A model generated the notes under the pieces. The model made no database searches, was not told where the DNA came from, and was given only the letters and a program-made list of their open reading frames with translations. A program made the translations under genes and the position numbers. 64,000 nt of DNA from an uncultured Acidimicrobiaceae bacterium (lineage in GTDB: Bacteria > Actinomycetota > Acidimicrobiia > Acidimicrobiales > RAAP-2), in the NCBI GenBank assembly GCA_903873395.1, contig CAIQOJ010000054.1, forward strand, positions 62,001 through 126,000, read 5' to 3'. Position 1 is the stretch's first letter. Every line of letters begins with the position of its first letter. Below are positions 17,051-27,054 of the stretch, in pieces.

Positions 17051-18568
17051 TCAGTCGAGTTCGGACTCCAGGTCGGTGTCATCGACGAACATGGCCCCGG
17101 TAGCTTCGAGTGCACCTTCTTCGGCCATGACGGCAGCGGTCTGGGCTTCGGTCCAGGCAGCGTCGGTGTGGCCCGAGTGCGCAGATGTCCCCAAGGTCGC
17201 TCCCGGAAGGATCCAACTCAGCGCCGCGGCGGCGATGCACATGCCGGCCGCCACCAACATGGCGATCTGGAACCCGCCGAGGTCAGGCAGGAGATGTCCG
17301 GCTGGGGTAGTGAATCGCAGAATTGCCGTGCTGAGAGCACTTCCGGTCGACAGGCCTACGTTGCGGAGCAGTTGATACAGCCCAGTGGCACTACCCGTCT
17401 CCTGATGGGGAACCGATCGGATGATGAGGCCGGGAAGGGCAGCAAAGGTGAAGCCCACGCCTAGACCCACCAAGCCCATGGTGACGAACGCCTCCCACAG
17501 GGAACGGTGGACGAGACCGAAGCTTGCCGCCCCCACACAGAACAACCCACCGCCCAGGGGGATCAGGGCCCGCATGCCTAGCCGCTGTTCGACGCGGCCG
17601 ACGAGACGACTGGCCACCAAGGTTCCCACCGAGAGCGGCATCAGGACAAAGCCTGACGTCACGACGGATGCCCCGAACCCATAACCCGTGGAAACTGGAA
17701 TTTGGATGAACTCAACGAGGACAGGAATCACCAGATACATGGCCATGCTCATCAGGAAGCCGGTCACGTCGGCGGTGAGGACGGCCCGGTTTCTCAGGTG
17801 GCGGAGTTCGACAAGCGGGTGGGTGGTGGCCAACTCGTGACGCACCCAGAGCGCGATCATGACGACCGACAAGGTCACCAAGCCCACCGAAGGAAGCGAC
17901 GTCAGGCCCCAGCCGACGACTTCGCTCAACCAGATCACGACACCCGCCACCCCGATGCTCAACAACAACGCACCGATGCCGTCAAAGGGACGCGGTTGGG
18001 CTGACGTGCGACGAGGCAGGGCGGTCCAAGCCCAGACCAGCGCCACCACGACCACGGCCCCGCCATACCAGTAGGCGGCACGGACTCCGAACAGTTGGGC
18101 AACTGCTGCCGTCAGCGGATAGCCGAGGCCGGCACCGATGGCCGTCGACACCGACAGGGTGGCAATCGCTCGCCCGGCAGCCCGCGGTGGAAGCAGCCTC
18201 CGGGCGATGGCCATGTTCACCGGGAGAATGCCGAGACCGACGCCCTGCAATGCTCGGCCGACCACCAAGACCTGGAATGTCGGAGCGATGGCCGAGAGGA
18301 CACATCCAGCCAACACGGTGAGCAGCGTGATGACGACAACCCGCCGCTGGTGAGGCCCGTCGGCCAATCGGCCAAGCAGCGGCGTGGCCAACGCTCCGGT
18401 GAGCAGGGCAGCCGTCAGCACCCATTCGGCGGTACCCAGCGTGACGTGGTCACGAGCAGCAATGCCTGGTATCAGCGGCGCGCCGAGACTCGAGACCACG
18501 GCCACCAGCAGACCGATGAACACCAAAAGTGACACCAGGCCTCGGCGCTCGCTGCTGCCGAGTTCCAC
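17051..18568 (-). CDS. MFS transporter
   Basis: Multiple TM helices; GALATPLLGRLADGPHQRRV; GRALQGVGLGILPVNMAIARRLLPP. Confidence 0.88.
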   Translation of the reverse strand: MELGSSERRGLVSLLVFIGLLVAVVSSLGAPLIPGIAARDHVTLGTAEWVLTAALLTGALATPLLGRLADGPHQRRVVVITLLTVLAGCVLSAIAPTFQVLVVGRALQGVGLGILPVNMAIARRLLPPRAAGRAIATLSVSTAIGAGLGYPLTAAVAQLFGVRAAYWYGGAVVVVALVWAWTALPRRTSAQPRPFDGIGALLLSIGVAGVVIWLSEVVGWGLTSLPSVGLVTLSVVMIALWVRHELATTHPLVELRHLRNRAVLTADVTGFLMSMAMYLVIPVLVEFIQIPVSTGYGFGASVVTSGFVLMPLSVGTLVASRLVGRVEQRLGMRALIPLGGGLFCVGAASFGLVHRSLWEAFVTMGLVGLGVGFTFAALPGLIIRSVPHQETGSATGLYQLLRNVGLSTGSALSTAILRFTTPAGHLLPDLGGFQIAMLVAAGMCIAAAALSWILPGATLGTSAHSGHTDAAWTEAQTAAVMAEEGALEATGAMFVDDTDLESELD

Positions 18569-18752
18569 GTCCTCAGCCTAGCGACCCTGCCCCACCCCCA
18601 CCGCAGCCTCCTCACCCGGCGGTCTGACCCCACCTCACGTTCGAGCCTGGCTTCAAGGCCGCACGGCACCTGACGAGGAGTACACGCTCCTGTCTTCTCC
18701 GTCCGCTGGCCACTAGCGTCTGAGCACTCACCGAATCGACAGAGGAGGCACA

Positions 18753-19622
18753 GTGCCCGCCGTCCCAGCTAATGGAATCGAACTTGAGTACCAGACCTTC
18801 GGGCCTGAAGACGGGCCGGCACTTCTCCTGATCCACGGCCTGGGCGCGCAGATGACCGATTGGCCCAGTATGGCCATCGATGGGCTGATCGGCGCCGGCT
18901 TCCACGTGATCGCCTTCGACAACCGCGACCAGGGTCGCTCGACGTGGTTCGACGAGGCGGGTGCGCCCGACATCGGTGCCCTCTTGGTCGACAGCGACGT
19001 CGACGTTCCCTATCTCTTGTCGGACATGGCTGCCGATGCCGCAGCCCTGCTCGAAGCCCTCGCCATCCCGTCGGCCCATGTGCTCGGCGTATCCATGGGC
19101 GGGATGATCGCCCAGCAGTTGACCATCGACCATCCACACGTTGTCACCACGTTGACTTCGATCATGTCCACCCCGTCCCCAACCGTCGGTCCACCCACCC
19201 CGGAGGCAACGGCCGCCCTCCTGGTCCCGGCCGTTGACGAGCGCAGTGCCGCCATCGAGCAGTCAGTGGCAACCTCTCGGATCATCGCCTCGCCGGGCTT
19301 TCCCTTTGACGAAGCCGGTCTGCGCTCACGCGCCGAAGTCCACTTCGACCGTGGCCACCACCCGGTGGGGACAGGCCGTCAACTAGCGGCAATCCTGGCC
19401 TCGCCGGATCGCCGTCCTGGCCTGGCTGAGGTGACCGTGCCGACCCTTGTCGTCCACGGAGACAGTGATCCGTTGGTCACCCTTCCCGGTGGCCTGGCCA
19501 CGGCCGAAGCGGTTCCCGGAGCGGAACTTTGGGTGATCAAAGGCATGGGACATGACCTGCCTGCCCAGGTCATCCCCGAACTCTGCACGCGCCAGGCTGC
19601 GCTGGCTGCCGTCGCCTCCTGA
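18753..19622 (+). CDS. alpha/beta hydrolase
   Basis: LLIHGLGAQ, AFDNRDQGRS, VLGVSMGGMIAQQL, VVHGDSDPLV, GMGHDLP. Confidence 0.9.
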   Translation: MPAVPANGIELEYQTFGPEDGPALLLIHGLGAQMTDWPSMAIDGLIGAGFHVIAFDNRDQGRSTWFDEAGAPDIGALLVDSDVDVPYLLSDMAADAAALLEALAIPSAHVLGVSMGGMIAQQLTIDHPHVVTTLTSIMSTPSPTVGPPTPEATAALLVPAVDERSAAIEQSVATSRIIASPGFPFDEAGLRSRAEVHFDRGHHPVGTGRQLAAILASPDRRPGLAEVTVPTLVVHGDSDPLVTLPGGLATAEAVPGAELWVIKGMGHDLPAQVIPELCTRQAALAAVAS

Positions 19623-19730
19623 GCAGAGCGACGGGGTCCTTCGCCCTCGGTGACTCATCCGCCGTTCGACCTCGGCACAGGACGTGCGCAACTGGGGTCA
19701 ATCAGGCGAAGGTCAACGGGGGGTGTCACC

Positions 19731-19786
19731 AACTGGCCTCAGGCAACTGGCCTCAGGCAACTGGCATCAGGTATCTGGCTTCAGGC
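19731..19786. repeat. 14-nt tandem repeat x4
   Basis: aactggcctcaggc x2, aactggcatcaggt, atctggcttcaggc between convergent genes. Confidence 0.95.
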
Positions 19787-19798
19787 AGCGCCACAACG

Positions 19799-20635
19799 TC
19801 AGCGGCGTCGAGCTACCAGGTGCATATACATGGCCGTCATCGGCTCCTCGGGAGAGTGAGGTTGCGGGCTGTCACAGGAGAAGACCCGCTCGACCACGAG
19901 ATCGCGCATGGCGAGTTCGTTGATGGCGCCAGCCAGGGTGATGAAGTGCACGAGCAGGCCGAACTCATGGGCCGCAAATGGGGCGATCCCCCAACTTCCC
20001 TTGTCAACAGTGGAGGCGCTGAGCCGACGCCAGTTGCGCAGTGCTCGGACCCACGATGCGTCCTGGTCGCCGTCGATGCCGCCAACCTTCTCGCCCACCA
20101 GCCGGGCAGGGAGCAGCGAGCCCGGCATCCACGGGATCGGTTCGGCCGTACCCGGATGCGCCCCGAAGAGCGGATTGTCCTTGTTCAGGGTGGAATAGAC
20201 AAAGAGTCCATTGGGCTCCAACACCCGTGCCACCTCGTCGAGCACCTGCTCTCGCCCCTCGTGGTCAACGGCATCGATTCCGTTATTGGAGAAACACACC
20301 AGCGCTTTGGAAGCGGTATCGACCATGTGCAGATCGCGAGCATCGCCCAACACCACCGTGACGTCAGGATGTCGAGACCGACAGAGTTCGACCATTTCAG
20401 GTGAGTAGTCGACCCCCAGATAGTCACTCGACATCAAGCGCATCAGGGCCACGGTCCGCCCGCCTCCCACGCCGAGGTCGAGCACCGGGCGGCCCCGCAT
20501 CTCATCGGCAACGGCCAACAGCGCCCCGAGTTCGCCGGGGTCTGCCCAGCCCTCGATGGCGAACTCGTCAACGACATGTCCCCACAGGGGGATATTGACC
20601 GGATCCAATCCGATGTCGTCAACATCTGTTTTCAC
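19799..20635 (-). CDS. class I SAM-dependent methyltransferase
   Basis: PVLDLGVGGGRTVALM; YLGVDYSPEMVELCRSRHPDV; likely GTG start (VKTDVDDIGL) at 20635. Confidence 0.8.
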   Translation of the reverse strand: MKTDVDDIGLDPVNIPLWGHVVDEFAIEGWADPGELGALLAVADEMRGRPVLDLGVGGGRTVALMRLMSSDYLGVDYSPEMVELCRSRHPDVTVVLGDARDLHMVDTASKALVCFSNNGIDAVDHEGREQVLDEVARVLEPNGLFVYSTLNKDNPLFGAHPGTAEPIPWMPGSLLPARLVGEKVGGIDGDQDASWVRALRNWRRLSASTVDKGSWGIAPFAAHEFGLLVHFITLAGAINELAMRDLVVERVFSCDSPQPHSPEEPMTAMYMHLVARRR

Positions 20636-20691
20636 GGCCAGATCATGCCACGGACGGGCCCACCTCGGCTCGTCTCGCCCGAAGCGCAAAA

Positions 20692-22455
20692 GTGTCACAC
20701 TCTTCGGATGCACCGTCGAGACAAGGCGGACTGTCGCGGCACCTACGGGTGGGTGTGATGCCGGGGGTATCGCACAATGGATGGTCTGCCATTCCTGCGT
20801 GGATCGGCCCCGACGAGCGCCCTCGGATGACGTGGTGGTCACTCCCCTCTTCTCCGTCGAACGGCGTAGGGGTCGTCATCGTCCCTCCGGTCGGCTACGA
20901 AGCTTGGTCAGCCCATCGGACGTTACGCACCGTGGCCGAAGGTCTCGCGGCGCGCGGGTGCACCGTTGTGCGTTACGACCCGGATGCCACCGGGGACTCT
21001 GCTGGGGAATCCTGGGATGCGGGACGTATGCCCGCATGGAAATCCGACGTCGGCCTCGCTGCTGATGCACTGCGCCACCAAGGTGCTGCGTCCATCGTGT
21101 TGCTCGGCCTGCGCGCCGGGGCTTCGCTGGCCCTCGACCAGGCACATGCCGTTGAGGCGTCAGCCGTTGTGGCCTGGGCGCCCATCAACTCAGGGCGCCG
21201 CCTGGCCCGCCAGCTCCGACTCCTGTCCACGTCAGTACCCGACGGTGCGCCTGTTCCCCATGGTGATCGCGCTGTGGTGCTGGCTGGTTCGGTATTCACC
21301 GAAGAGACCTTGGACGAACTGGCCGCACTTGATCTGTTCGAACTCACGGCCGCACCCGCCTCGAAGATCCTTGTCATCGAACGAGATGACCAGCAGCATG
21401 ACGGTGCCTTGGTTGCCCATCTGACCAGCCTGGGCGCGACCGTCGACCGGCACTCCGCCGATGACATCGGCACTGCCATCGATCGACCCACGGAGTATGC
21501 CGAGGTGCCCGAAGCGTCCGTTGCGCTGGTCTGCGACTGGGTAGCTGGCGTCGTGCCGACGATTGATGGCCAGCACAGTGCGGTACCACCACGATCCCCT
21601 ACGGGCCTCGGTCCACCTGCGCGCACGCAGGCCCGTATGCACTGGGGCGACACATTGGTCGACGAGGAGGTACTCGCCATCGGGCGCAACAACCTCGTCG
21701 GAGTTCTGACTCGTCCCCAGCGGTCACCCAGGGCAACCGTGCTGTGGCTCAACTCAGGCTCAGAGCACCATGTCGGACCAGGACGCGCATGGGTCGAATA
21801 CGGACGCACGCTTGCTGCTTCTGGATTCGCCTCCGTGCGCATCGATCTGTCCGGATGGGGGGAGAGCCCTGACCACGGACATGCACCTGGCCGGCCTTAC
21901 GACCCACACTGCGTATCCGAGACAATCCAGGCTGGCGAGGCCCTTGCCGAGAGCAACCTCGGTCCGATCGTTGTGGCCGGGCTGTGCGCTGGGGCGTGGG
22001 TGGCCCTGCGAGCCGCCCTCGATCACCCGTTCGCCGGCGTGGTGGCATTCAATCCGCAGCTCTACTGGCAGCCTGGGGATCCCATCGAGGCCAACATTGC
22101 GACAGAGACACGGCCACGACGACATTCCGAGATAGCCCGCATCGAGCGTCTCCGGCACTGGGGGGTGTGGTCAGCCCTCGACGCCGTCGGGATTCGTCAT
22201 CCGGCGGCGCGGTGGCTACGGGCGCTCGAGCGCACGGGGACACCCACATTGATGGCCTTTGCCGAGGATGATGACGGCCTGCAGTTCATCGAAAGCCGTC
22301 TCGCTCGCTCCTGGTCGGCGGTGCGTCGAAGTGGGAACATCGACCTCGCCGTTGTCGACGGCATCGACCACTCGATGCACCGCCACTGGCTGCGACCACG
22401 CATGATCGATGCGGTGACCTCATGGCTCACCACCACGTTTCCCGCCGACAGATGA
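20692..22455 (+). CDS. tandem alpha/beta-hydrolase-fold protein (two hydrolase-like domains)
   Basis: Domain 1 VVRYDPDATGDSAG...LLGLRAGASLAL; domain 2 SVRIDLSGWGESPD...VVAGLCAGAWVAL; start codon uncertain. Confidence 0.75.
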   Translation: MSHSSDAPSRQGGLSRHLRVGVMPGVSHNGWSAIPAWIGPDERPRMTWWSLPSSPSNGVGVVIVPPVGYEAWSAHRTLRTVAEGLAARGCTVVRYDPDATGDSAGESWDAGRMPAWKSDVGLAADALRHQGAASIVLLGLRAGASLALDQAHAVEASAVVAWAPINSGRRLARQLRLLSTSVPDGAPVPHGDRAVVLAGSVFTEETLDELAALDLFELTAAPASKILVIERDDQQHDGALVAHLTSLGATVDRHSADDIGTAIDRPTEYAEVPEASVALVCDWVAGVVPTIDGQHSAVPPRSPTGLGPPARTQARMHWGDTLVDEEVLAIGRNNLVGVLTRPQRSPRATVLWLNSGSEHHVGPGRAWVEYGRTLAASGFASVRIDLSGWGESPDHGHAPGRPYDPHCVSETIQAGEALAESNLGPIVVAGLCAGAWVALRAALDHPFAGVVAFNPQLYWQPGDPIEANIATETRPRRHSEIARIERLRHWGVWSALDAVGIRHPAARWLRALERTGTPTLMAFAEDDDGLQFIESRLARSWSAVRRSGNIDLAVVDGIDHSMHRHWLRPRMIDAVTSWLTTTFPADR

Positions 22456-22463
22456 CCTCCGCC

Positions 22464-22496
22464 CGTCCCGAGGGCCCTGGAACAACCCTCGGGACG
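22464..22496. terminator. hairpin, probable bidirectional terminator
   Basis: cgtcccgaggg - ccctggaacaa - ccctcgggacg: perfect 11-bp stem between convergent genes; no clear U-tract. Confidence 0.7.
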
Positions 22497-22503
22497 AGCG
22501 CGC

Positions 22504-23547
22504 TCAGCAGTAGGCCCTGATACCCGCACTGCCCAGCGGACGGGTTCCGACGACGCAGACACCCAGCCAGGCCGTAGAGATTCCAAATACCGGCTGGCGG
22601 AGGTCGGACCCGGCCATCGAGCCCAGGAACGGCGCTGACCCGAAGGCGAACACTCCACCGTCGGCACCTGAAAGCCAGTAGCCGCCCCCCAAGGGATCGG
22701 CGGCAATGCCGGTCATCGGAGCATTCAGGTCGGTTCCGGCCATTGCGCCGGCAAAGGTGGCGTCCCCGAAGGAGAACACCCCGCCGTCAGCCCCCACCAG
22801 CCAGTAGCCACCTCCATCAGGAGTAGCTGCCATGCCGACGATGGGCTCGTTCAACGGCTGACCACCCATCGACCCGAAGAAGCCTGCCGTTCCGAACGCG
22901 AAGACCCCGCCGTCGGAATCGACCGTCCAGTAGCCACCTCCGTCGGGCGTGGCCGCAATGGCCACCGGCATGCCGTTAGTACCAGCACCACCGGTGGCTG
23001 AAGACTCATCCCCGTGCAAGACAGCGTCACCAAACGCGGCGACACTCCCCATCCCGCTGAGGTCCGAGTTGAGTACCCAATACCCCAGCCCTGACGATGT
23101 TGAGGCCATCGACACCGAGTCGGGCCACAGATCCGCCCCACCGGTGTTCGATGCCGTGCGGTCACCGTGGGAGACGGCGGCCCCATAGGCCGTGATCGCT
23201 CCGGTGTAGGCATTGAGGATCCAGTAGCCGGTTCCATTAGGCATCGTGGCCATGGACCAGCACTCGCCGTAAGGCATGTCTCGATCAGTCGTGTTGGGAG
23301 GACAGGTCGCAGGATCCGAAGCGGCCGAGCCCAGGAAGTTCGACCCGAACGAGAAGATGCCGCCGTCACCGGCCACCAATCGATATCCCGGTTCAGCGAT
23401 GTGAGGCTGGGTCGCGGCCCCTACGGAGCCGACGCCTCCTACAACTGCACCCACAGCCGCTCCGATGACCACCGCCAGGGCCGGCACTCCCCACCGTCGC
23501 GCTCGACTACCTGTCCGCCGTCCGGCAACCCGTTGAGAACGCACCAT
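22504..23547 (-). CDS. secreted repeat protein with DGGVFSFGDA-type repeats
   Basis: TPDGGGYWLVGADGGVFSFGDATFAGAMAGTDLNAPMTGIA repeats; signal-like N-terminus. Confidence 0.75.
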   Translation of the reverse strand: MVRSQRVAGRRTGSRARRWGVPALAVVIGAAVGAVVGGVGSVGAATQPHIAEPGYRLVAGDGGIFSFGSNFLGSAASDPATCPPNTTDRDMPYGECWSMATMPNGTGYWILNAYTGAITAYGAAVSHGDRTASNTGGADLWPDSVSMASTSSGLGYWVLNSDLSGMGSVAAFGDAVLHGDESSATGGAGTNGMPVAIAATPDGGGYWTVDSDGGVFAFGTAGFFGSMGGQPLNEPIVGMAATPDGGGYWLVGADGGVFSFGDATFAGAMAGTDLNAPMTGIAADPLGGGYWLSGADGGVFAFGSAPFLGSMAGSDLRQPVFGISTAWLGVCVVGTRPLGSAGIRAYC

Positions 23548-23651
23548 GACTGTCAACCTCCGCTCGCCGTGACCATCGTGACCTGGCAAGTGTTGCGCGG
23601 ACGCCCCCATCCCGACAGGGTCGAAAGTCATGGAGTCGCTACGCTTCCCAT

Positions 23652-24968
23652 ATGCAGCACATCTCTTCGCCAGACTCCTCTGGCCGCATGCCACGCCCAG
23701 CACCGCGCACGGGCCGCCTCAGGCCCTTCACGCTGCTTCTGTCCACCATCGCCGCAGCGGGACTATTGGCAAGTTGTTCGACCTCAAGTGCATCCTCATC
23801 GCCAACCACCAGCGGAACTCAATCTGGCGCATCCACGGTCGCCGACTTCTATACGCCCCCACAGCCCTTGCCCAAAGCAGCACCCGGCACACTGATTCGC
23901 TCAACCGTGGTGCACCAGGTGCCCGGCGTGCCCCAAGGGGCTGTTGTCTGGCGCATCCTCTTTCACTCGACCACCATCACGGGAGCAGATCAGGCCGAAT
24001 CCGGCTACGTCATCGCACCGTCGTCCGGCGACCACGTGCCGTCGGGCGGGCGCCCAGTGATCGCCTGGGCACACGGAACGAGCGGCTTTGCTGCTCCATG
24101 TGCTCCTTCGCTCTTCACGAGTTCCGGGGGAGGCACAGGGCCGTATCTCCTACCTGGGCTCGACCAGTACATGTCGGCCGGCTACGTCGTCGCTGCCGCT
24201 GACTACCAAGGCCTCGGTGTTTCCGCTGGTGTCCACCCCTACCTGGTGGGATCCAGTGAGGGCCGCGCCGTGCTCGATGCCACCCGGGCGACACGGCATC
24301 TCCTGGCGTCGACTACGGCCAACAAGATCCTGATCTACGGCCATTCCCAAGGCGGGCACGCCGCCCTTTTCGCCGGCGAAATGGCCCCGACCTACGCGCC
24401 TGACCTCAACGTGCTCGGTGTGGTGGCAGCGGCACCAGCCACCGGGCTGAGCACCCTGATCTCGATCATCGGCACGCCCGCCGGAACAGGATTCCTGCCC
24501 TTCTCGATCCCCACTGCCTGGTCGTGGACGCAGACCTACTCCGACCTCCCGGCCACCGAGGTGTTCACGCCCGCTGGCCGTGCCTTCGCCCAGGCCGAGG
24601 TCACCAACGGTTGTTCTGAGCAGGTCTCGACTGCCATCGCCGAGAAGAAGCTGACACCCCAGGGAATGTTCGTCGCCACGGCGGAAACCGATCCCGTAGT
24701 CATGGAACACGCCAAACGCAACGACCCGGGCAGCGTGCGAACCACCGTGCCCATGCTCATCGTCCAAGGCTCGGCTGACCAGACCGTTCCCCCACCCCTC
24801 ACCGACGCGTTCGTCCAGGGCATCGCCTGCCCCGCGGGAGACCAGGTGAACTACATCCGAGAACCCGGGGCGACGCACGGGAGTGTGGTGTTCGTCGCCG
24901 CTCCCGCCATCGCGTCGTGGATGAACATGCGCGTCGCTGGCGAGGCCGCCACCTCGACGTGCCCTTGA
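23652..24968 (+). CDS. secretory lipase-like alpha/beta hydrolase, lipoprotein
   Basis: Lipobox LLASC; VIAWAHGTSG; ILIYGHSQGGHAALFAGE. Confidence 0.8.
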   Translation: MQHISSPDSSGRMPRPAPRTGRLRPFTLLLSTIAAAGLLASCSTSSASSSPTTSGTQSGASTVADFYTPPQPLPKAAPGTLIRSTVVHQVPGVPQGAVVWRILFHSTTITGADQAESGYVIAPSSGDHVPSGGRPVIAWAHGTSGFAAPCAPSLFTSSGGGTGPYLLPGLDQYMSAGYVVAAADYQGLGVSAGVHPYLVGSSEGRAVLDATRATRHLLASTTANKILIYGHSQGGHAALFAGEMAPTYAPDLNVLGVVAAAPATGLSTLISIIGTPAGTGFLPFSIPTAWSWTQTYSDLPATEVFTPAGRAFAQAEVTNGCSEQVSTAIAEKKLTPQGMFVATAETDPVVMEHAKRNDPGSVRTTVPMLIVQGSADQTVPPPLTDAFVQGIACPAGDQVNYIREPGATHGSVVFVAAPAIASWMNMRVAGEAATSTCP

Positions 24969-25243
24969 ACCGCCGCGTTCGGGTAATCCCCCCCCCCACG
25001 ATCTTCCATTGAGATCAGGTCTATGACACCAACATGGGCAAAATAGCCACATAAGGGGGAAAGCCCGATTCCACGACATAGGGACAGCCCTATTTGTTGT
25101 CCGGAGGGTTCGTTTCCTGAGCGCAATCCTGATTCGCAATCTATAGTCGCAGCCTGAGGACCTCATCACACTGATTGAACTCGGTCGACTGCCCGCTTCC
25201 TGCAAGGCCGTTCGCCGAAACGAACTGTTCCCAAGGAGCCTGC

Positions 25244-25948
25244 ATGCCGACAACGGAAACGCCCGTGACCGTCGTGCACGTCAACGACAGTCTGCTGGTC
25301 GGCGAAGGCATGGCCAGCTTGTTGCGTGACGAATCTGGGATCAGCGTGGTGGGCCAAGTCGACTCCATCGAAGAGATGATCCACGCCGTCGACAAGACGC
25401 ATCCCGCCGTCGTTGTGCTTTCGGTGGCTGCGGCTTCCGACACTCTGTCCACCGTGTCCGCCGCTCGTCGCATGCGTGAAGGGCATCCCGAACTTGGCCT
25501 CGTCGTCATTGCCGACGCTGGGGAAGGATTGGCCGTCACCCTCCTGCGGGACGGAGCCTCTCGTATCGGCTTCTTGTTGCGTGACCACCTGCATGACATG
25601 TCCGCCGTGGTGAGCGCCATCCGTGAGGTTGCCGCCGGCCAGACGGTTCTTGACCCCATGGTTGTCAACGACTTGGTCCGCAGGCACGCCTCACCGGGAG
25701 TCGACGACTTGACACCCCGCGAGACGGAAGTCCTCGAGCAGATCTCACTCGGACGCTCGAACCGAGCCATCGCTGAAGAGCTCAGCCTTTCTATGAAATC
25801 GGTTGAGAAGCACATCACGGCCATCTTCCGAAAACTCGACCTGGTCGGTCAGCCTGCAATCGACCGCCGAGTGATGGCCGCACTCGTCTACCTGCGAGCC
25901 CAGGGCCGGGCAGTCATTGCCCCCGATTTTCCGGCTTCGCCTGCTTGA
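25244..25948 (+). CDS. LuxR/NarL-type response regulator with atypical receiver
   Basis: HTH LTPRETEVLEQISLGRSNRAIAEELSLSMKSVEKHITAIFRKL; receiver VVHVNDSLLVGEGM...PAVVVLSVAAASD; RBS AAGGAG before ATG 25244. Confidence 0.85.
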   Translation: MPTTETPVTVVHVNDSLLVGEGMASLLRDESGISVVGQVDSIEEMIHAVDKTHPAVVVLSVAAASDTLSTVSAARRMREGHPELGLVVIADAGEGLAVTLLRDGASRIGFLLRDHLHDMSAVVSAIREVAAGQTVLDPMVVNDLVRRHASPGVDDLTPRETEVLEQISLGRSNRAIAEELSLSMKSVEKHITAIFRKLDLVGQPAIDRRVMAALVYLRAQGRAVIAPDFPASPA

Positions 25949-25955
25949 CCAGATC

Positions 25956-26008
25956 CTGTCTGGCTAGGCACTGTCTGGCTAGGCACTGTCTGGCTAGGCA
26001 CTGTCTGG
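25956..26008. repeat. 15-nt perfect tandem repeat x3.5
   Basis: ctgtctggctaggca x3 + ctgtctgg, 8 nt after the regulator stop codon. Confidence 0.97.
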
Positions 26009-26073
26009 ATCAATGCGGCCTCGGGAACCCGGCCTGAGTTCCTCTGGGCACGTCGCTCCGCCCGGGTGACGAG

Positions 26074-27054
26074 TCAGGCCCCTTCGAAGATCCGTCGAGG
26101 GTTGTCGACGAGCATGGTGGTGATCTGCTCTTCGGTCACCCCGTGGTCGATGAGGTAGGGAAGAACCTCTTGGGCAATGTGCAGGTAGTGCCATTGCGGC
26201 AAGAACGCCAGCACGTTGGGGTCAATCCAGTCGATGTAGCAGGCAGCATCGTGGGCCAGCACCATCCGTTCTGCGTAGCCCCGGCGACACATCTCCACGA
26301 CAACGTCGGCCCGCGCCTCGAAGGTGGTGGCCAGGTTGATGCCGAATCGGTCCATGCCCAACCAGAAACCTGCTTCGGCCAAGGCCGACAGATGGTCAGC
26401 ATCGGTGGAGTCTCCGCTGTGTCCCAGAACGATGGCTGAGGGAGCAACACCCTCTTCGGCCATCACACGTTGGACGACGAGACCCTGATGGGTTTCGGGG
26501 TGGGTGTGCACGGTGATCGGCGTGCCGGTCACCAGGTGCGTCTTAGCCACGGCCCGCATAATCCGCTCGACGCCAGGCGTCAGGCCAGGTTCGTCGATTG
26601 CACACTTGAGCATGCCCGCACGCACCCCGGTGCCAGCGATCCCCTCCATGATGTCGCCCACAAACAGGTCGACCATGGGATCGGGTACCTCGACGCCAAG
26701 GGCCGCTTCGAGAGCCGGGCCACGGTGGTGGAAGAAGAACGGCACGTCGCCATACGTGTAGCAGCCTGTCGCCACCACGATGTGGAGATCAGGCACCGCT
26801 TCGGCCACCCGCTGGATCCGAGGGATATAGCGACCGAGGCCGACCACGGTCGGATCAACGATGGTTCGCACACCCGACGATGCCAGGGTCGTCAGCTTGG
26901 CAACGGCGTCGGCGATCCGCTCGTCCTCATCACCCCATTCATCGGGGTAGTTCTGCTGCACGTCGGGGGTGAGCACGAAGACGTGCTCGTGCATATACGT
27001 CCGGCCCAACTCGGCCGTGTCCACCGGCCCACGAACGGTCTCCACAGTCGGCAT
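26074..27054 (-). CDS. phosphotriesterase-family amidohydrolase
   Basis: MPTVETVRGPVDTAELGRTYMHEHVFV; TIVDPTVVGLGR; VLGHSGDSTDADHLSALAEAGFWLGMDRFG; VDNPRRIFE. Confidence 0.85.
   Translation of the reverse strand: MPTVETVRGPVDTAELGRTYMHEHVFVLTPDVQQNYPDEWGDEDERIADAVAKLTTLASSGVRTIVDPTVVGLGRYIPRIQRVAEAVPDLHIVVATGCYTYGDVPFFFHHRGPALEAALGVEVPDPMVDLFVGDIMEGIAGTGVRAGMLKCAIDEPGLTPGVERIMRAVAKTHLVTGTPITVHTHPETHQGLVVQRVMAEEGVAPSAIVLGHSGDSTDADHLSALAEAGFWLGMDRFGINLATTFEARADVVVEMCRRGYAERMVLAHDAACYIDWIDPNVLAFLPQWHYLHIAQEVLPYLIDHGVTEEQITTMLVDNPRRIFEGA

Noticed and set aside
25956-26008. CRISPR-like array
   Set aside because: Pure tandem units without spacers; no cas genes in the window.
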